Positions 22,543-33,198 of a stretch of 64,000 nt of DNA are shown piece by piece (positions within the stretch are counted from its first letter, which is position 1; each line of letters begins with the position of its first letter). Origin of the DNA: Penicillus capitatus. Lineage: Eukaryota; Chlorophyta. The notes beneath the pieces were generated by a model. It saw only the letters and a program-made list of their open reading frames with translations, was not told the origin of the DNA and did not search any database. The translations under genes were made by a program, and so were the position numbers. The stretch lies in NCBI GenBank assembly GCA_965649825.1, contig OZ287698.1:1054001-1118000 (forward strand), in the 5' to 3' direction.

Positions 22543-24391
22543 ATGTCGGTTTCCACCGCGGCCGTTCGACCATCCGCTGTGATGCAGCATCAGGAACATA
22601 TTAGTGAGACCGACAGAGGCGCCGGAATAAAAAGAGTGGTGCGTGCGGCCGAACCCGCTTGGCGGCTTTGAGAGTACATGCCAAGCAGGCCATTATCGGC
22701 GGAGGCATTTCTGGACTCTTGTGTGCACGCGAATGTCTTCGCGAAGGCCATCGCGTTTCCGTCTTCGAAAAGAAGAAGGAGATCGGCGGGACATGGAACT
22801 TCGAGTCGGTTTCGAGTGACCTACAGATCAAGAACGGTACGTCTGCCCGTCCTGTAGTAAACAAGATGGATACCCTAATCGTATGCAGTCTTTGACGAGG
22901 ATTGGCCGAGTCTAACGCGTTCAGTGCACAGCAGTCTGTTCAGCAATGTGAGGGTGAATAATCCCAGAGAAGTCATGGGCTTCACAGAATTTCCTTTCGA
23001 TGACAAATTCGAAGGATCACAGGACAAGCGACGTTACTGCAGTCACGAGGAGGTAGAGCCCCGATCCACAAATGGCACACATCGTTGATCGCGTTCTTCA
23101 GGTGAATCGATACCTTAAGGCGTATGTTAAGTACTTCGATCTGGAGCAGTTCATTCAATTCGACTCCAAGGTGATCAATGTCGACGTTATTGAGAAGAGC
23201 AGTGTGAAGTGGAACGTTGAAGTGATGTCCGACGAGAAAACAACCGTAAGGACCAATAGGGGCGACCGTCACGAGTCACTTGTGTTTCCTGCAGGTGCAC
23301 GAATTCGATGCCGTCGTGGTTTCGAACGGACAGTATACGATTCCAAACATTCCAGACATTAAGAACATCAGCAAATTCGAGAATCCCTGTGTCCACAGCC
23401 ATCTCTATCGCAACGCAGATCCCTTCGAGGGGAAGACTGTTGTTGTTCACGGTCAGCCATCTCTGCAGTGAATCCGATCACGGATTTGATGGTTTGGCAC
23501 AGGCGGATCGTACTCCGGAAGAGATATCGCACTAGAAACCGGGCAAATTGGCAAAGATGTATACATCTGCTCGAGAACTTACTTGAAAGGAACCGATGTA
23601 TCGAAGCCTCTCGGAAAAAAACAGAACGTCCATCTCCTGACTGACATCGCCGAGTGCACAGGGAAAGGCACACTTAAACTTAAGGTGTCTGTCTATCCAG
23701 CTCTTCTTGTGTCCACGAATATCTCTCCACAGGATGGACGTGTGTTGGAGAACGTCGACGTCTTGATCTTCTGCACTGGCTACCGCTACGAGTTTCCTTT
23801 CTTGAAGAAGTCTGGGTTGGTGCAAACAGACGAGAGATTCGTCTATCCAGTCTACCGCCACATCTTCCATCCTCGCTACCCAACCCTCGCGTTCACAAGT
23901 CTTTCGCCCTTAAGGTCTCCTCAGCATCTGATATTTGTTCTTTGGATGTAGCTCTGCCAGACCGCATCCTTGCATCGATGATAGCGGAATTCCAGTCCAA
24001 GTACATAGCGCGAGTGTTCTCTGGTCGCTGTGCTCTGCCAGATGCCGAGACAATGTTGGACGCGATTGATCGGTCTGTTGAGCAACACAAGAAAGAACGT
24101 GGAACCCTCGAGTGTGTTCATCCTTGTATCATCTAATAATGTCAAGTCTGTTTGTGCAGGACGTATCATCACTTGCCATTCACCCAGTTCGACTACATCA
24201 GATCATTGGCAGAAGACTGTGGTGATGTGACACCGTTGCCAGACTGGAGAGAGCAGATGTATGCACTGGCAGGGCAAGTACTCACTCAATTCCCCGAGAA
24301 TTTCAGAGACAGGAAGATGAATGACCCTGTCTTCGAACAAGCCAAAAAAGAGATTGACGCTATCCGCGCGCGTATGGATTCTCGTACGTGA
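22543..24391 (+). CDS. Flavin-containing monooxygenase, copy 2, one abnormal splice junction
   Basis: The gene has the same nine-exon plan as copy 1: 22543-22638, 22689-22836, 22889-23052, 23102-23245, 23295-23451, 23503-23684, 23733-23913, 23952-24111, 24160-24391. The N terminus differs but feeds into the same RVAIIGGGISGLL FAD motif. The second nucleotide-binding motif is GGSYSGRDIA, and the FCTGYRYEFPF segment is identical to copy 1. Introns 3-6 are nearly the same base for base as in copy 1. At the seventh intron the donor that keeps frame is GG at 23914. The nearest GT (23915) shifts the frame by one. Copy 2 therefore uses a rare donor or is disabled in its C-terminal third. Confidence 0.78.
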
Positions 24392-24910
24392 AGGGGGCAA
24401 AGACCAGAGACCTCTCATCTTCATTCTTACCAATTGTTTATTTCTGTGCTCGATTATTTGCTTTGGACCACCTGTCAGCGCGAACAGGACATCCATCTTT
24501 TTTGGACCCATCTAATATGGCCAATTAAGTTCGTGGCAAGCTGCATAGAATGCCACGACAGAGCAAAATGTCCATGAGTTTTTAACATGGGCAGTGAGAA
24601 TCTGTTTTATGTTGCCGTTCTCCGAAAGCTGATCGGATTGCTCTGATTTCTATACTTTGTCGTCGGAGATTCATCCTTTAAAGTTGTCTCGTACAGAGAT
24701 GTGACACGAAGCGAACGGCGAAAAGATAATAAGGTATAGAGTTGCTGTCACTATCAGAGAAAAAGTCCGCGAAAAAGTTTACGGTTTATCAAATCGACAA
24801 CGACTTTCAAATCATCTCGACTGCGTCAATGAAAGGTGTTCTGCGACGTCGACTCGGAGGAATTGAACATGAAAGCGTTCTGACAGGCACTCTGTTTTAA
24901 CTTAGAGTGT
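24392..24910. other. Intergenic up to the retroelement
   Basis: No gene recognised. The last four bases (GTGT, 24907-24910) are the left target-site duplication of the LTR element. Confidence 0.45.
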
Positions 24911-25067
24911 TGTTCTGATGGAATACGATGAGAATAATCTAGAAAAAATGAACATTAAAACGGACGTGCTGGAACACAGGATTGTAATTGCGATCTGTAC
25001 GTTTCACAAACGAACAGCCTACCGCGAACGCGCATTCCTTTACCCTTTCGAGCGAATTCTCAAAACA
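24911..25067 (+). repeat. 5' LTR
   Basis: 157 bp, TGTTCT to AACA, matching 36664-36820 with three mismatches. The next bases begin TGG, as expected of a tRNA primer-binding site. The ATG of the first ORF uses the last base of this LTR. Confidence 0.9.
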
Positions 25068-26485
25068 TGGTTTCGGAGCGAGGTCTGCATGGCCTGCTCC
25101 TCTTCGGATTGAGCCTATTCTGGGTGACTGCACTTTGGGGTCACCAATCTGCTGACCTTTCAGATGTCAGAAAGACCACACTTGAGACCATCCGACACTT
25201 CGTACACGGACAAGGCGACTGGACAGACGACTACATTTTCGGTATAAAAAGAAATCTGGATCTACAACTGCTCCACGAAACAGGGGAAAGAAAGGCCGTG
25301 GCAGTAATCTTGTATTGCACAACAAACAAGTGTGACAGCATCTCGGAACGGCTCAGGACAATGAGCACCGAAAAAAATTCACACATGGAAGACTGCATGC
25401 ACTACATAAAGGGACACAGTGCAGAACACGAGGATCTTGGAGGACAGACGCAACAAACGATCATTGATGCGATCGGTGAATGTCCAAACAGCGTCATCGT
25501 ATACGATGCTCTACAGGGAATGACCCTGAGTGAGGCGAAGGTTCTTGTCAATGTTCTGTCAGAGGGAGGATCACTTACCTGGGACGGAAAAACGATAAAA
25601 ACCACAAACAGTTTGCTTTTCTTAGTAGTAAGTGGGACACCATCCGATAGGGAATGGCGACCGAAGGAGCTTCTAGAGACAGCGCGGCATCGAGTATATG
25701 AAATGATAGTCGGGGATAGCGATAACAACGAAACCCGTGTCTCGACCGAAAGGGCCCTACGTCGAAGATTTGAAGAGGCTGTGCCGATCTCCCAAGATGA
25801 TTATCAGAGGGCCCGGGTTGATGAACCGGAGGTGATGGTCGAAGAGTCTGCAGAAGGCCCAGCCAAGGCCGAGGATCCAGAAGTGCTGATAGAGGAATCT
25901 AGAGAGAGCCCAGAGCCAACGCGTGAGGAAAGCCAAGCATCAATGGAAACACCGGAACAAGAAGCAGTGACAGAGACGACTCCGGAAGATGTCTTCAATA
26001 TGCGAGGAGTTGAAGACGCTCTGCCTCAAGCTGAGTGGCCGCTCACAGTGGAACCAGGGGAGGTTACGCCAGAGATGGGCTTTCAAGAACGCGCCTTCAA
26101 CGTATTAACACAGTCGGTATTGACAATGGGAATACACGGAATCGTCAATTGGATGGTTGGAGGACGGGTTACCGTAGCAGTATCATCACCTGGGATAATC
26201 TCAGCCTTCACCGCAGCGACCCTCAACAACATGCCAAAGAAAGAAAGTAAAATGGAACGGGACATAAAGGTTTTCCTCCGAACGGCTCACGAATTCATGA
26301 AATTGATGAATCACACCGCGGAAGTGGGAGAGAAACACAAGAAGCTAACGATCGGGAGCGACGACAGGATGTCGGACGATATGGCGGATGAAATGAAGAA
26401 GACGTTGCACAACATCAAAGGCCACATGGAAAACATCACATCCATCCTCGACGAATGCGCATGTGACGACATAAACGACGGATAG
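25067..26485 (+). CDS. Signal-peptide ORF of the LTR element, torsin/LAP1-like or Env-like
   Basis: 472 codons. Residues 1-25 form a signal peptide (hydrophobic LLLFGLSLFWVTALW). Residues 30-215 read as a compact alpha/beta domain. CPNSVIVYDALQGM (about 139-152) sits where torsin AAA+ proteins have Walker B, and SLLFLVVSGTPSD (about 182-194) where they have sensor 1. A Walker A loop is missing (CTTNKCDS instead). Torsins and their partners LAP1/LULL1 are ER-lumenal, which fits the signal peptide. An acidic Pro/Glu linker follows (about 235-330), then a Gly/Ala-rich hydrophobic segment (about 350-390), then a helical segment with N-glycosylation sites, ending CACDD. That tail could instead be read as an Env-like fusion-peptide plus heptad plan. 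Homology is my inference by eye. Confidence 0.5.
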   Translation: MVSERGLHGLLLFGLSLFWVTALWGHQSADLSDVRKTTLETIRHFVHGQGDWTDDYIFGIKRNLDLQLLHETGERKAVAVILYCTTNKCDSISERLRTMSTEKNSHMEDCMHYIKGHSAEHEDLGGQTQQTIIDAIGECPNSVIVYDALQGMTLSEAKVLVNVLSEGGSLTWDGKTIKTTNSLLFLVVSGTPSDREWRPKELLETARHRVYEMIVGDSDNNETRVSTERALRRRFEEAVPISQDDYQRARVDEPEVMVEESAEGPAKAEDPEVLIEESRESPEPTREESQASMETPEQEAVTETTPEDVFNMRGVEDALPQAEWPLTVEPGEVTPEMGFQERAFNVLTQSVLTMGIHGIVNWMVGGRVTVAVSSPGIISAFTAATLNNMPKKESKMERDIKVFLRTAHEFMKLMNHTAEVGEKHKKLTIGSDDRMSDDMADEMKKTLHNIKGHMENITSILDECACDDINDG

Positions 26486-27796
26486 AAAACTAGTCGAGGA
26501 GAAGAAACCTGGATAGAGAGAATAGTCACGCGGATCCTCGGCGCTCGAGATAACATGGTGACGTGGACCGTTGGAGTCTTGTGGGATATATTCGGCTGGC
26601 CGGCCCTGCGAGGGGCATTGATAACGAAGAATGGTTGGCAACTGCTCGGAGTCATGATTGTCCTGGGGAAGATCATAAACTTGATTGGATCGATCTTCGC
26701 ATGTTTGGCGCGGAAGATAAGAATGGTAATAGGCATCGTTCGAGGCCTATGGTGGACAATGAGATTCGCATGGTTTTGCCTAAGATTCGATTGGGAAGGC
26801 CTAAAAGGTTTATGGACGTCCAAAAAGGAGGGATACACGCAGCAGCCTCAGCAACCGCAACCGCAACAGCCTCAGAGAGAAGAAGAAATCGTGACTATAT
26901 GTGATGCGAGACAGGAACGTATGATGCAAGAAGTCAGAGAAGAGATTCGCAATCTCACAGAAGGTGTTGCGCGAAATGCAGAAGAGATGGAGGAAAGGGT
27001 AATCAATCAACAACGGATGATGCAAGGCACGATTGAATCAAGCCTCCAAACTTTAAATCGAAGAGTGGAAGAGTCGGACGACAGAATTCGAAGGGATCCA
27101 CAGGCGCCAAGGCAGCATGCACGAGTCCCATCGATGAATGACTGGATTGAAGCGGAGAGAAGGCACCGGGGAGGTGGTATGACAGATCATGACCGCAGAC
27201 GACTTGAGAGGCAGTATCGGAGAGTGCAGGAACATGTGCAAAGGCAACCACAAGGAGGAGTGGGAGAAATACAACCAGACGTACATATCGACCAAGTCAA
27301 AAGGCAACAAGTTACATTCGGTCCAGTGATCCAAGATCTGCAAAGAATGTTGCCCAAAGGAAAGGAAGATATTAGCCAGTTTGCGATTCGGTTGACGACT
27401 TTAATGGACAAGATCCGACATCCAGAGAAGTACATGGTCGCGTTCGAACGCGTTTTTCAATATTGCCCATCCGAGAATACAGGCCCAACTTAGGACGCTT
27501 GGCTGTGACAACGCCCAAGAGTGGTCACGGGTCCAAAGAATCTTGCACGAGTTTTATATCCAATGGACGTAGCACAGCAAGAATTCCGTTCCCCGGCAGA
27601 CAATACGTTAAATCAGATGGACATGGATATCTATGTGAACATTGCAAGACAAGAGGTCACTCAGAGAAGGATTGTCCACAAAGAAACTCAAAGATGACAG
27701 TGGTCAAAGATCGTATTCCCCAGACAAACGTTGTACATACAGACGACACGAAAACGGGGACAACTCAAAAAAGGCTAATTCGATACAACCTTCCGT
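26486..27796 (+). CDS. Membrane-spanning Gag with coiled coil and zinc knuckle
   Basis: The frame continues from the preceding ORF after one TAG (26483-26485), and the first ATG is at 26555. Its start is strongly hydrophobic (WQLLGVMIVLGKIINLIGSI, then IVRGLWWTMRF), giving one or two membrane helices. A Gln/Pro run, a long coiled coil and a capsid-like helical segment near 27330-27450 follow. That frame stops at 27493, where a one-base shift continues from 27463 into CX2CX4HX4C (CEHCKTRGHSEKDC). This is the nucleocapsid zinc knuckle. The knuckle frame runs straight into the protease frame if the LINE is removed. A Gag with membrane helices is unusual. Whether the shift is programmed or damage is undecided. 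Confidence 0.65.
27783..27796 (+). repeat. Left target-site duplication of nested LINE
   Basis: The 14-bp sequence ATACAACCTTCCGT occurs here and at 33185-33198, exactly flanking the LINE. Confidence 0.9.
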
Positions 27797-27865
27797 GCGC
27801 ACCCGGAGGCGAAGGTCCCCAGGGAGCTCCCACGCAGGCGATCCCCTGCACCTCTTACTGGTAAA

Positions 27866-29248
27866 GTGCTCTCATACAAGGACGTCGCCACTGCCGCTCC
27901 TAAGACATCCCCAGCGCCCCAGATTGATGACAACCGAACCGAGATGCTTCGCCGGCGCCGCGAAGTCTTCGGAGAGCTCAAGAAGACAAACAAAGCAGAT
28001 GAACGAGCCTTCCGACTGCTCCAACCTTCCAATCGTCTCCCGATGGCACTTGGCCTGGTAGGCAAGGTGTTCCTGGAGGGTATCAAATGGAAACAGTCAG
28101 AAGCCTCACCAATTGAAGACATTAGAAAAGACGCGCGGAAATTTCTACGTGCAAATCAAACAAGCACAGTTCAGATTCGTCGCCAAAAGAGTCCAAGAGG
28201 GCCGCAACGCAGACCAAAGCATTGACTTGCCTTCCCTGGGCCCCACGCTCGTTAAGGATCCACGTAAATGCGACCGAGCTGGCTTAATTCCGGCCGCTCT
28301 TACCAGAATACATCAAGACTGGACCCTTGATCAGGTCGCGGAGGAAATCTGGGCATTCAACAAAGACAGATGGCAGTTAGGCCCCCATGCAACGCGTCAA
28401 GATAACCTGGTTCTGGAGCGCCGTCTGGCTCGCAGGGACCCGAACTCGGATGACCCCTCAGCCCGTATTCCCTGTCGGCAAGATGGGGGGACGGCCCATA
28501 ATGGGGACATGATGGAGTAAACACGGAAGGGAAAGGACCACTGAAGGGACTGTCTGGCTGGTCAGGGGGCCATGCCGAGAAGGGGTGCTCGAGGTCGTGT
28601 CAGTGGGGGTCTTGGGCCTGAGGGGGCCACGAGTCTCTGGCTCGGGGCGAGGGGTGACTCACCAGCTTCGGGGGTCACATCGCACGAATGGTTTAAAAGG
28701 GGAGGGAACGCTAGGTCGATAAGCTGTCTGAGACTGTGTTTGTTGTAACGTTCGGATCCTAAGGTTCAGTCTGGCTGATAAAGACGAGCCACGCCCGGTT
28801 ACGCACGCGACAGTCCATTACCCACCACTGTCACAGGGTTCGCCCTACCTATCTGCGCTACGGTTCTGGAGGGAGGGAGAGCGTCGGAGTGTGGACGCGT
28901 CTGACCTATTCCAGCGGGGCGCTGACCAAGTGGTGCATAACGCCGGGTTATACGATTCCCGACGCAGCTCCATTCACGGCGAACAACACGAGTTCGCGGA
29001 CGAGGCCGGTCCATCTACTCGACCAGGCGAGGGAGATAGTCAGTCATCCCGTCGAGCGGAACATCTCTCCAGCGGTACCCCTCATCAAGACCGACATTCC
29101 CAGCCAAACGATCAAGGTATGGCTCTCTAAAGAACTAGCTGCACAGATCGAGCGAGACGGATGCGCCATCAGATTTGACTACCAAGTACATGAGGTGCGG
29201 CACTTTGAGGACTCGTCAGGTCGCCAACAGGCGACCCGCTCATTATGA
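27866..29248 (+). pseudogene. LINE ORF1 remnant
   Basis: Three frames carry pieces of one nucleic-acid-binding ORF: 27866-28225, 28113-28520 and 28889-29248. The piece IKVWLSKELAAQIERDGCAI corresponds to a segment before the zinc knuckles in the intact LINE ORF1 at 46493-48274. The knuckles are not found here. The stretch 28521-28888 is G/C-rich and has no usable frame. Confidence 0.6.
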
Positions 29249-32200
29249 GCAGCCCATCCTCACCCGGCACAGCACTCAGTCGTGATCACCCGCAGAGTAG
29301 TCGGCCGACACTCCCCCCTTTAAGGACCTGTTCTCTCCTTAAAGGCTGGCAGATCAACCTGCACAACAGTCAACGAGCATTGGACATTCTCTCGAAACAT
29401 TTGGAGGAAGATCGACAGGTCGGGGTGGTGGCAATCTGTGAACCGCCCTGGTTCCTGCGCAGAGGAAGCTCTATTCATCGTTTTCGGAATATCCGAGCCT
29501 TAGCGCATTCGGAAGAATAGACACTCGCGATCTGGCTCGTCAGAGAAGATCTGGATGCAGCTCAGATCCCACTGAACAATGAAAGACTAGCAGCGGTGAC
29601 GCTCAGATCGCGCGCTTGATTACCTGATATCAGCCTACATTCAACCCGTGACGGGCGCCGGGTGGCCAGAGCTCAAGACATGGCTAGAGGGACAGAAAGA
29701 AGGCAGAGATACTAGGTACAACGCCATCTGGCTCACCGGGGACTTCAACTCAAGACACCCGATGTGGGGACCCGCCACAGCACCGATAACTAACGTGGCA
29801 GAGGAAATTATCTCGGCGATGGACGAACTGGATCTCAGCCTTCACAACCAAACGGAGGTTCCAGCCACCTTCACCGGGGCAGCAGGAGAAAGTCATATAG
29901 ACCTCTCTCTCCCGAAACATGCCGTCCTCGGTCAGCTGGAGTGTTCGAGAAGATCTGGAATCCTTGTCGGACCACCGGATCACGGAGACAGAATTTTTCA
30001 TTGACAACGATCGTATACTCCAAGGGGCTCCGAGAAAAAGATGGCGTCATGCAGATTGGCCCCAGATCGAAAAAGCTCTGGACCGCCTGCAGTCTCATTT
30101 GGTTACCCCAAGCGCTATCCTGAACTCAGCCTCGGAAGCGGCCTTCGACAGCCAAATGAACGCCCTGCAGATCGAGCTGAGCACGGCAGCTGCTCCGCAT
30201 GTGCCCCAAGGCAGGCCCTCCTCACAAAGAAAGCATTGGTGGAATGAGGATGTTGCCCGGGCTCATTCGACATTAAAGAAGGCCAAGAGGAAAGGAGAAA
30301 GACACAGAGGAACACATGGCTGGCTACCGGACTTCCTTCTGGCAGAGATTGCCGCGGCGAGGTCACATCTTCAATCTGTCATTCGAGGACGAAAGAGGGA
30401 AGCCTGGAAGGACTTTCTGGCGGACAACAGCAGCACAACCAGAGACCTCTGGTCAACGTACAAAAGACTAACGAAGCCGACCGGAGTAGAGAAGATTGCT
30501 TTCCTAACAATCGGGAATGGAGAACTGGTGGAAGACCCGTCTGAGATCAGTGGATTACTCTTCCAGAAGTTCTTCCCGTCCAGCCCTGAGCCAGAAGCAC
30601 AGAGAACGTACGCTGTGACATGCCCTCCTCCACACGTGTCGGTTGCTGAAGCCAGAAGAGCCTTCGAGGGCGGACGGTCATTTGCCGCCCCTGGCCCTGA
30701 TGGTCTTCCTAAGGCCCTTATCTCGCGCGCCTTCCGGAAATCCCCAGAGGTTTTCGCGGCCATTGCCACCAGATCGCTTCAACTGGGCTTTCTTCCTCGG
30801 ACTTGGCAACAATCGGAGATCATCTGCATACCGAAGAAAGCAAATCCTCGCAAGGAACTAGCACTTCTGCGTCCAATAAGCCTCATTGGTTCGATTGCAA
30901 AATGTGTGCACCAGATTGTCGCGCAGCGACTGGCACAGTTTCTCGAGTCAAAGAATGGCCTCTCGTGTAGACAGTTCGGTTTCAGAGTGGGGAGAGGGGT
31001 AGTGGACGCTCTGGTGGAATCTACGGACTTTATCGAAAGGCACACAGGGATAGGCCGTGCAGTATATGGGGTTACTTTGGATATCAAAGTGGCCTTTGAT
31101 AGCATCCGACCCTCGGCGACACTGGATGCTCTGGAGCGTCTCGACACACCCCCATACCTTATGCGATGGATGCAAGCTTTTCTCAGCAACAGGGAAGCCA
31201 AGCTGGATCTCGAGAGGGGAAGCTTCTCACACGCCCCGTCTATCGGGTCGCCGCAGGGAAGCCCTTTATCCCCCCTGCTTTTCATCATAGGCATGGATCC
31301 GATCCTGGAACTGGCTCAAGACACAGAGGCCCTGCACATACAAGCTTATGTTGATGATATTCTGGTTTTGAGCACAGCTCCGACTGAAAGATCAGCGCAG
31401 CTAAAGCTTCAGGCGACCCTAGACCGCATGAACTCTTGGGCTCAAGACAGAGGTCTGATCTTCGCTCCAGAGAAATGCTTTCAGATTCGATTCGTGAAAA
31501 GAAGATAACGGACTGACTCTCTCCCCGTATCCCTACGTGGTCAGCAACTCAACAAGAAAACCGCCATTCTGTACCTTGGAGAATGGCTGGATGAGACGAC
31601 CTCCTGGAACACGCAAGTGGCCAGCGCAGCTGGGAAAGTCCGCACGCGCCTGGACTGGATTCGGCGAATGACAGGCCCGACCTGGGGCGTGTTACCTGAA
31701 GCCGTTGAGAAGCTGGTCAGCAGGGTTATTGAACCAGCTGCATATTTCGGAGCAGAAGTGTGGCAAAGGGCAGCTTACAATGAACGGACAGCGGGTCCTC
31801 TGGAGAAAGTCATGAGACAGGCATGCTTACTCTTAGCGGGAACATTCAGGACCACCTCATACCCCTCAGCCTACTCGCTAGCAGGGGTCCGCCTGCCCAC
31901 CCAACAAATTGTGCAACAAGCGCTGTACTTTGATGCCAGGAGAAGACACAGAATGCCGGCTACCCCGATGTTTCTTCAAGCCAGAATCGAACGCTCAGCT
32001 GGTCAATGTTACCGCAGAATTGCGTGGTCCCGCTGGCAGAGAGCTACTCCTCGAAGACCTCTGGAAATCCCACCTCAACGGATCCATCCGTGGTCTCCGA
32101 TACCGCCCTCCCAACTGGAACTCCTCTCAGGCCCTGCTTCAATACCGGCCTCTGAACGCCCAGACTGGATATTGTCTGTCTCGACACAACAAGACAGAAT

Positions 32201-33056
32201 CCGTCACCGCCTCGGCACCAGCTGGGGACTCTTTCAAGGAGACAACCGACAGGGTGAAAGCTGGTGGGATCCTGACTGGACGTCGGAGGAGCTCTCCACG
32301 CTTGTGAGTCTGTACAAGGGTCTGTGCACCCTAAAAGAGCGGCTGACCTCGACAGCACCGAATCGAAGACAAAGCCTGGTAGTAATCGTCGACTCGAACC
32401 GAATCCAGAAAGCAGCTCTAAGCTGGACCAACGTCTCAGAAACCGGCATCCAGATACAACAAGAACTTCTTGATTGGGCCATGGATGGCCACTTGATCTC
32501 CTGGGCAACTCAGAAATGGAAACCCGGTTTGTTCTATGCCCTGTCAGAGTGGAGACGGGCAACCGCTATCACAGAAGACAGCAGTGGCGGCCCAAAGGGC
32601 ATTCTCCCGGACAGATCATGGATCAAGCACCGGATCGCGCACTTTCTGAATAAGGAGGCAGCAAAGGACATCAAACAGCGAAACACCAGCTTCCATCTGA
32701 CGGCGCACCTGACGAATTTCCGACGAGGGCACTTCCCTGGGAAATACCTTGAGAGAACCCAGGCTTCCAGACTCTCGCAGTTCGCAGCAAACCATTTCCC
32801 CTCGAAACAATACCTGTTCAGATTTGGAGCCGTGGCCGAATCTCCGGAATGCTCATGTGGAGCGGCGCTAGAAGACAGAGATCACCTCTTACTGGAATGC
32901 CCTTTGTTTCATGAAGCACGAAGGAAGCTCCAGCGACAGATTCCGGGAACGCTCTCAACTGCGTGCATTTTCCAGTTTCCGAAAGAGATGTCGGAGTTCG
33001 TAGAAGACATCAGTGCCAAGTGGAGACAAGAAGGAAGAAGTTGGTGCAACTCCTAA
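29245..33056 (+). pseudogene. LINE ORF2: endonuclease and reverse transcriptase, broken
   Basis: The APE-type endonuclease is split between frames at 29245-29520 and 29648-30004 (LTGDFNSRHPMWG). The reverse transcriptase is open from 29919 to a TAA at 31506. It shows LRPISLIGSIAKCVHQIVAQ, SPQGSPLSPLLFIIGM and the catalytic QAYVDDILVL. The same frame then continues to 33056 and ends in a zinc-finger-like CSCGAALEDRDHLLLECP. The endonuclease frameshifts and the in-frame TAA make it non-functional. Confidence 0.82.
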
Positions 33057-33184
33057 TCCAGGCTGCCTTGCATCTTTAATTCGGGATGACACGTTTGATA
33101 CATGGATTCTTGGTTTTCACTCAATGTACAGACGCACTCCTGATCTTCACAAAAAGGAGTTGTAAAAGCCCACAATCAAAAAAA

Positions 33185-33198
33185 ATACAACCTTCCGT
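33185..33198 (+). repeat. Right target-site duplication of nested LINE
   Basis: A perfect second copy of the 14-bp target at 27783-27796. It follows the LINE A-tail. Confidence 0.9.

Larger units (their letters stand above)
27797..33184 (+). mobile_element. Non-LTR retrotransposon (LINE) inserted in the LTR element
   Basis: A 5.4-kb LINE with an ORF1 remnant, an APE-type endonuclease, a reverse transcriptase and a C-terminal zinc-finger region, ending in a short A-run before the target duplication. It lies in the same orientation as its host and splits the gag-protease junction. Its ORFs are broken, so it is an inactive copy, probably of an I/Jockey/R1-like group. Confidence 0.88.

Noticed and set aside
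24918-25112. Small protein seen in near-identical form at 36671-36868
   Set aside because: It lies in the two LTRs; the match is just LTR identity.
31617-33056. A separate host gene of 479 codons
   Set aside because: It continues the LINE ORF2 frame after one TAA and carries the typical terminal zinc-finger-like cluster.
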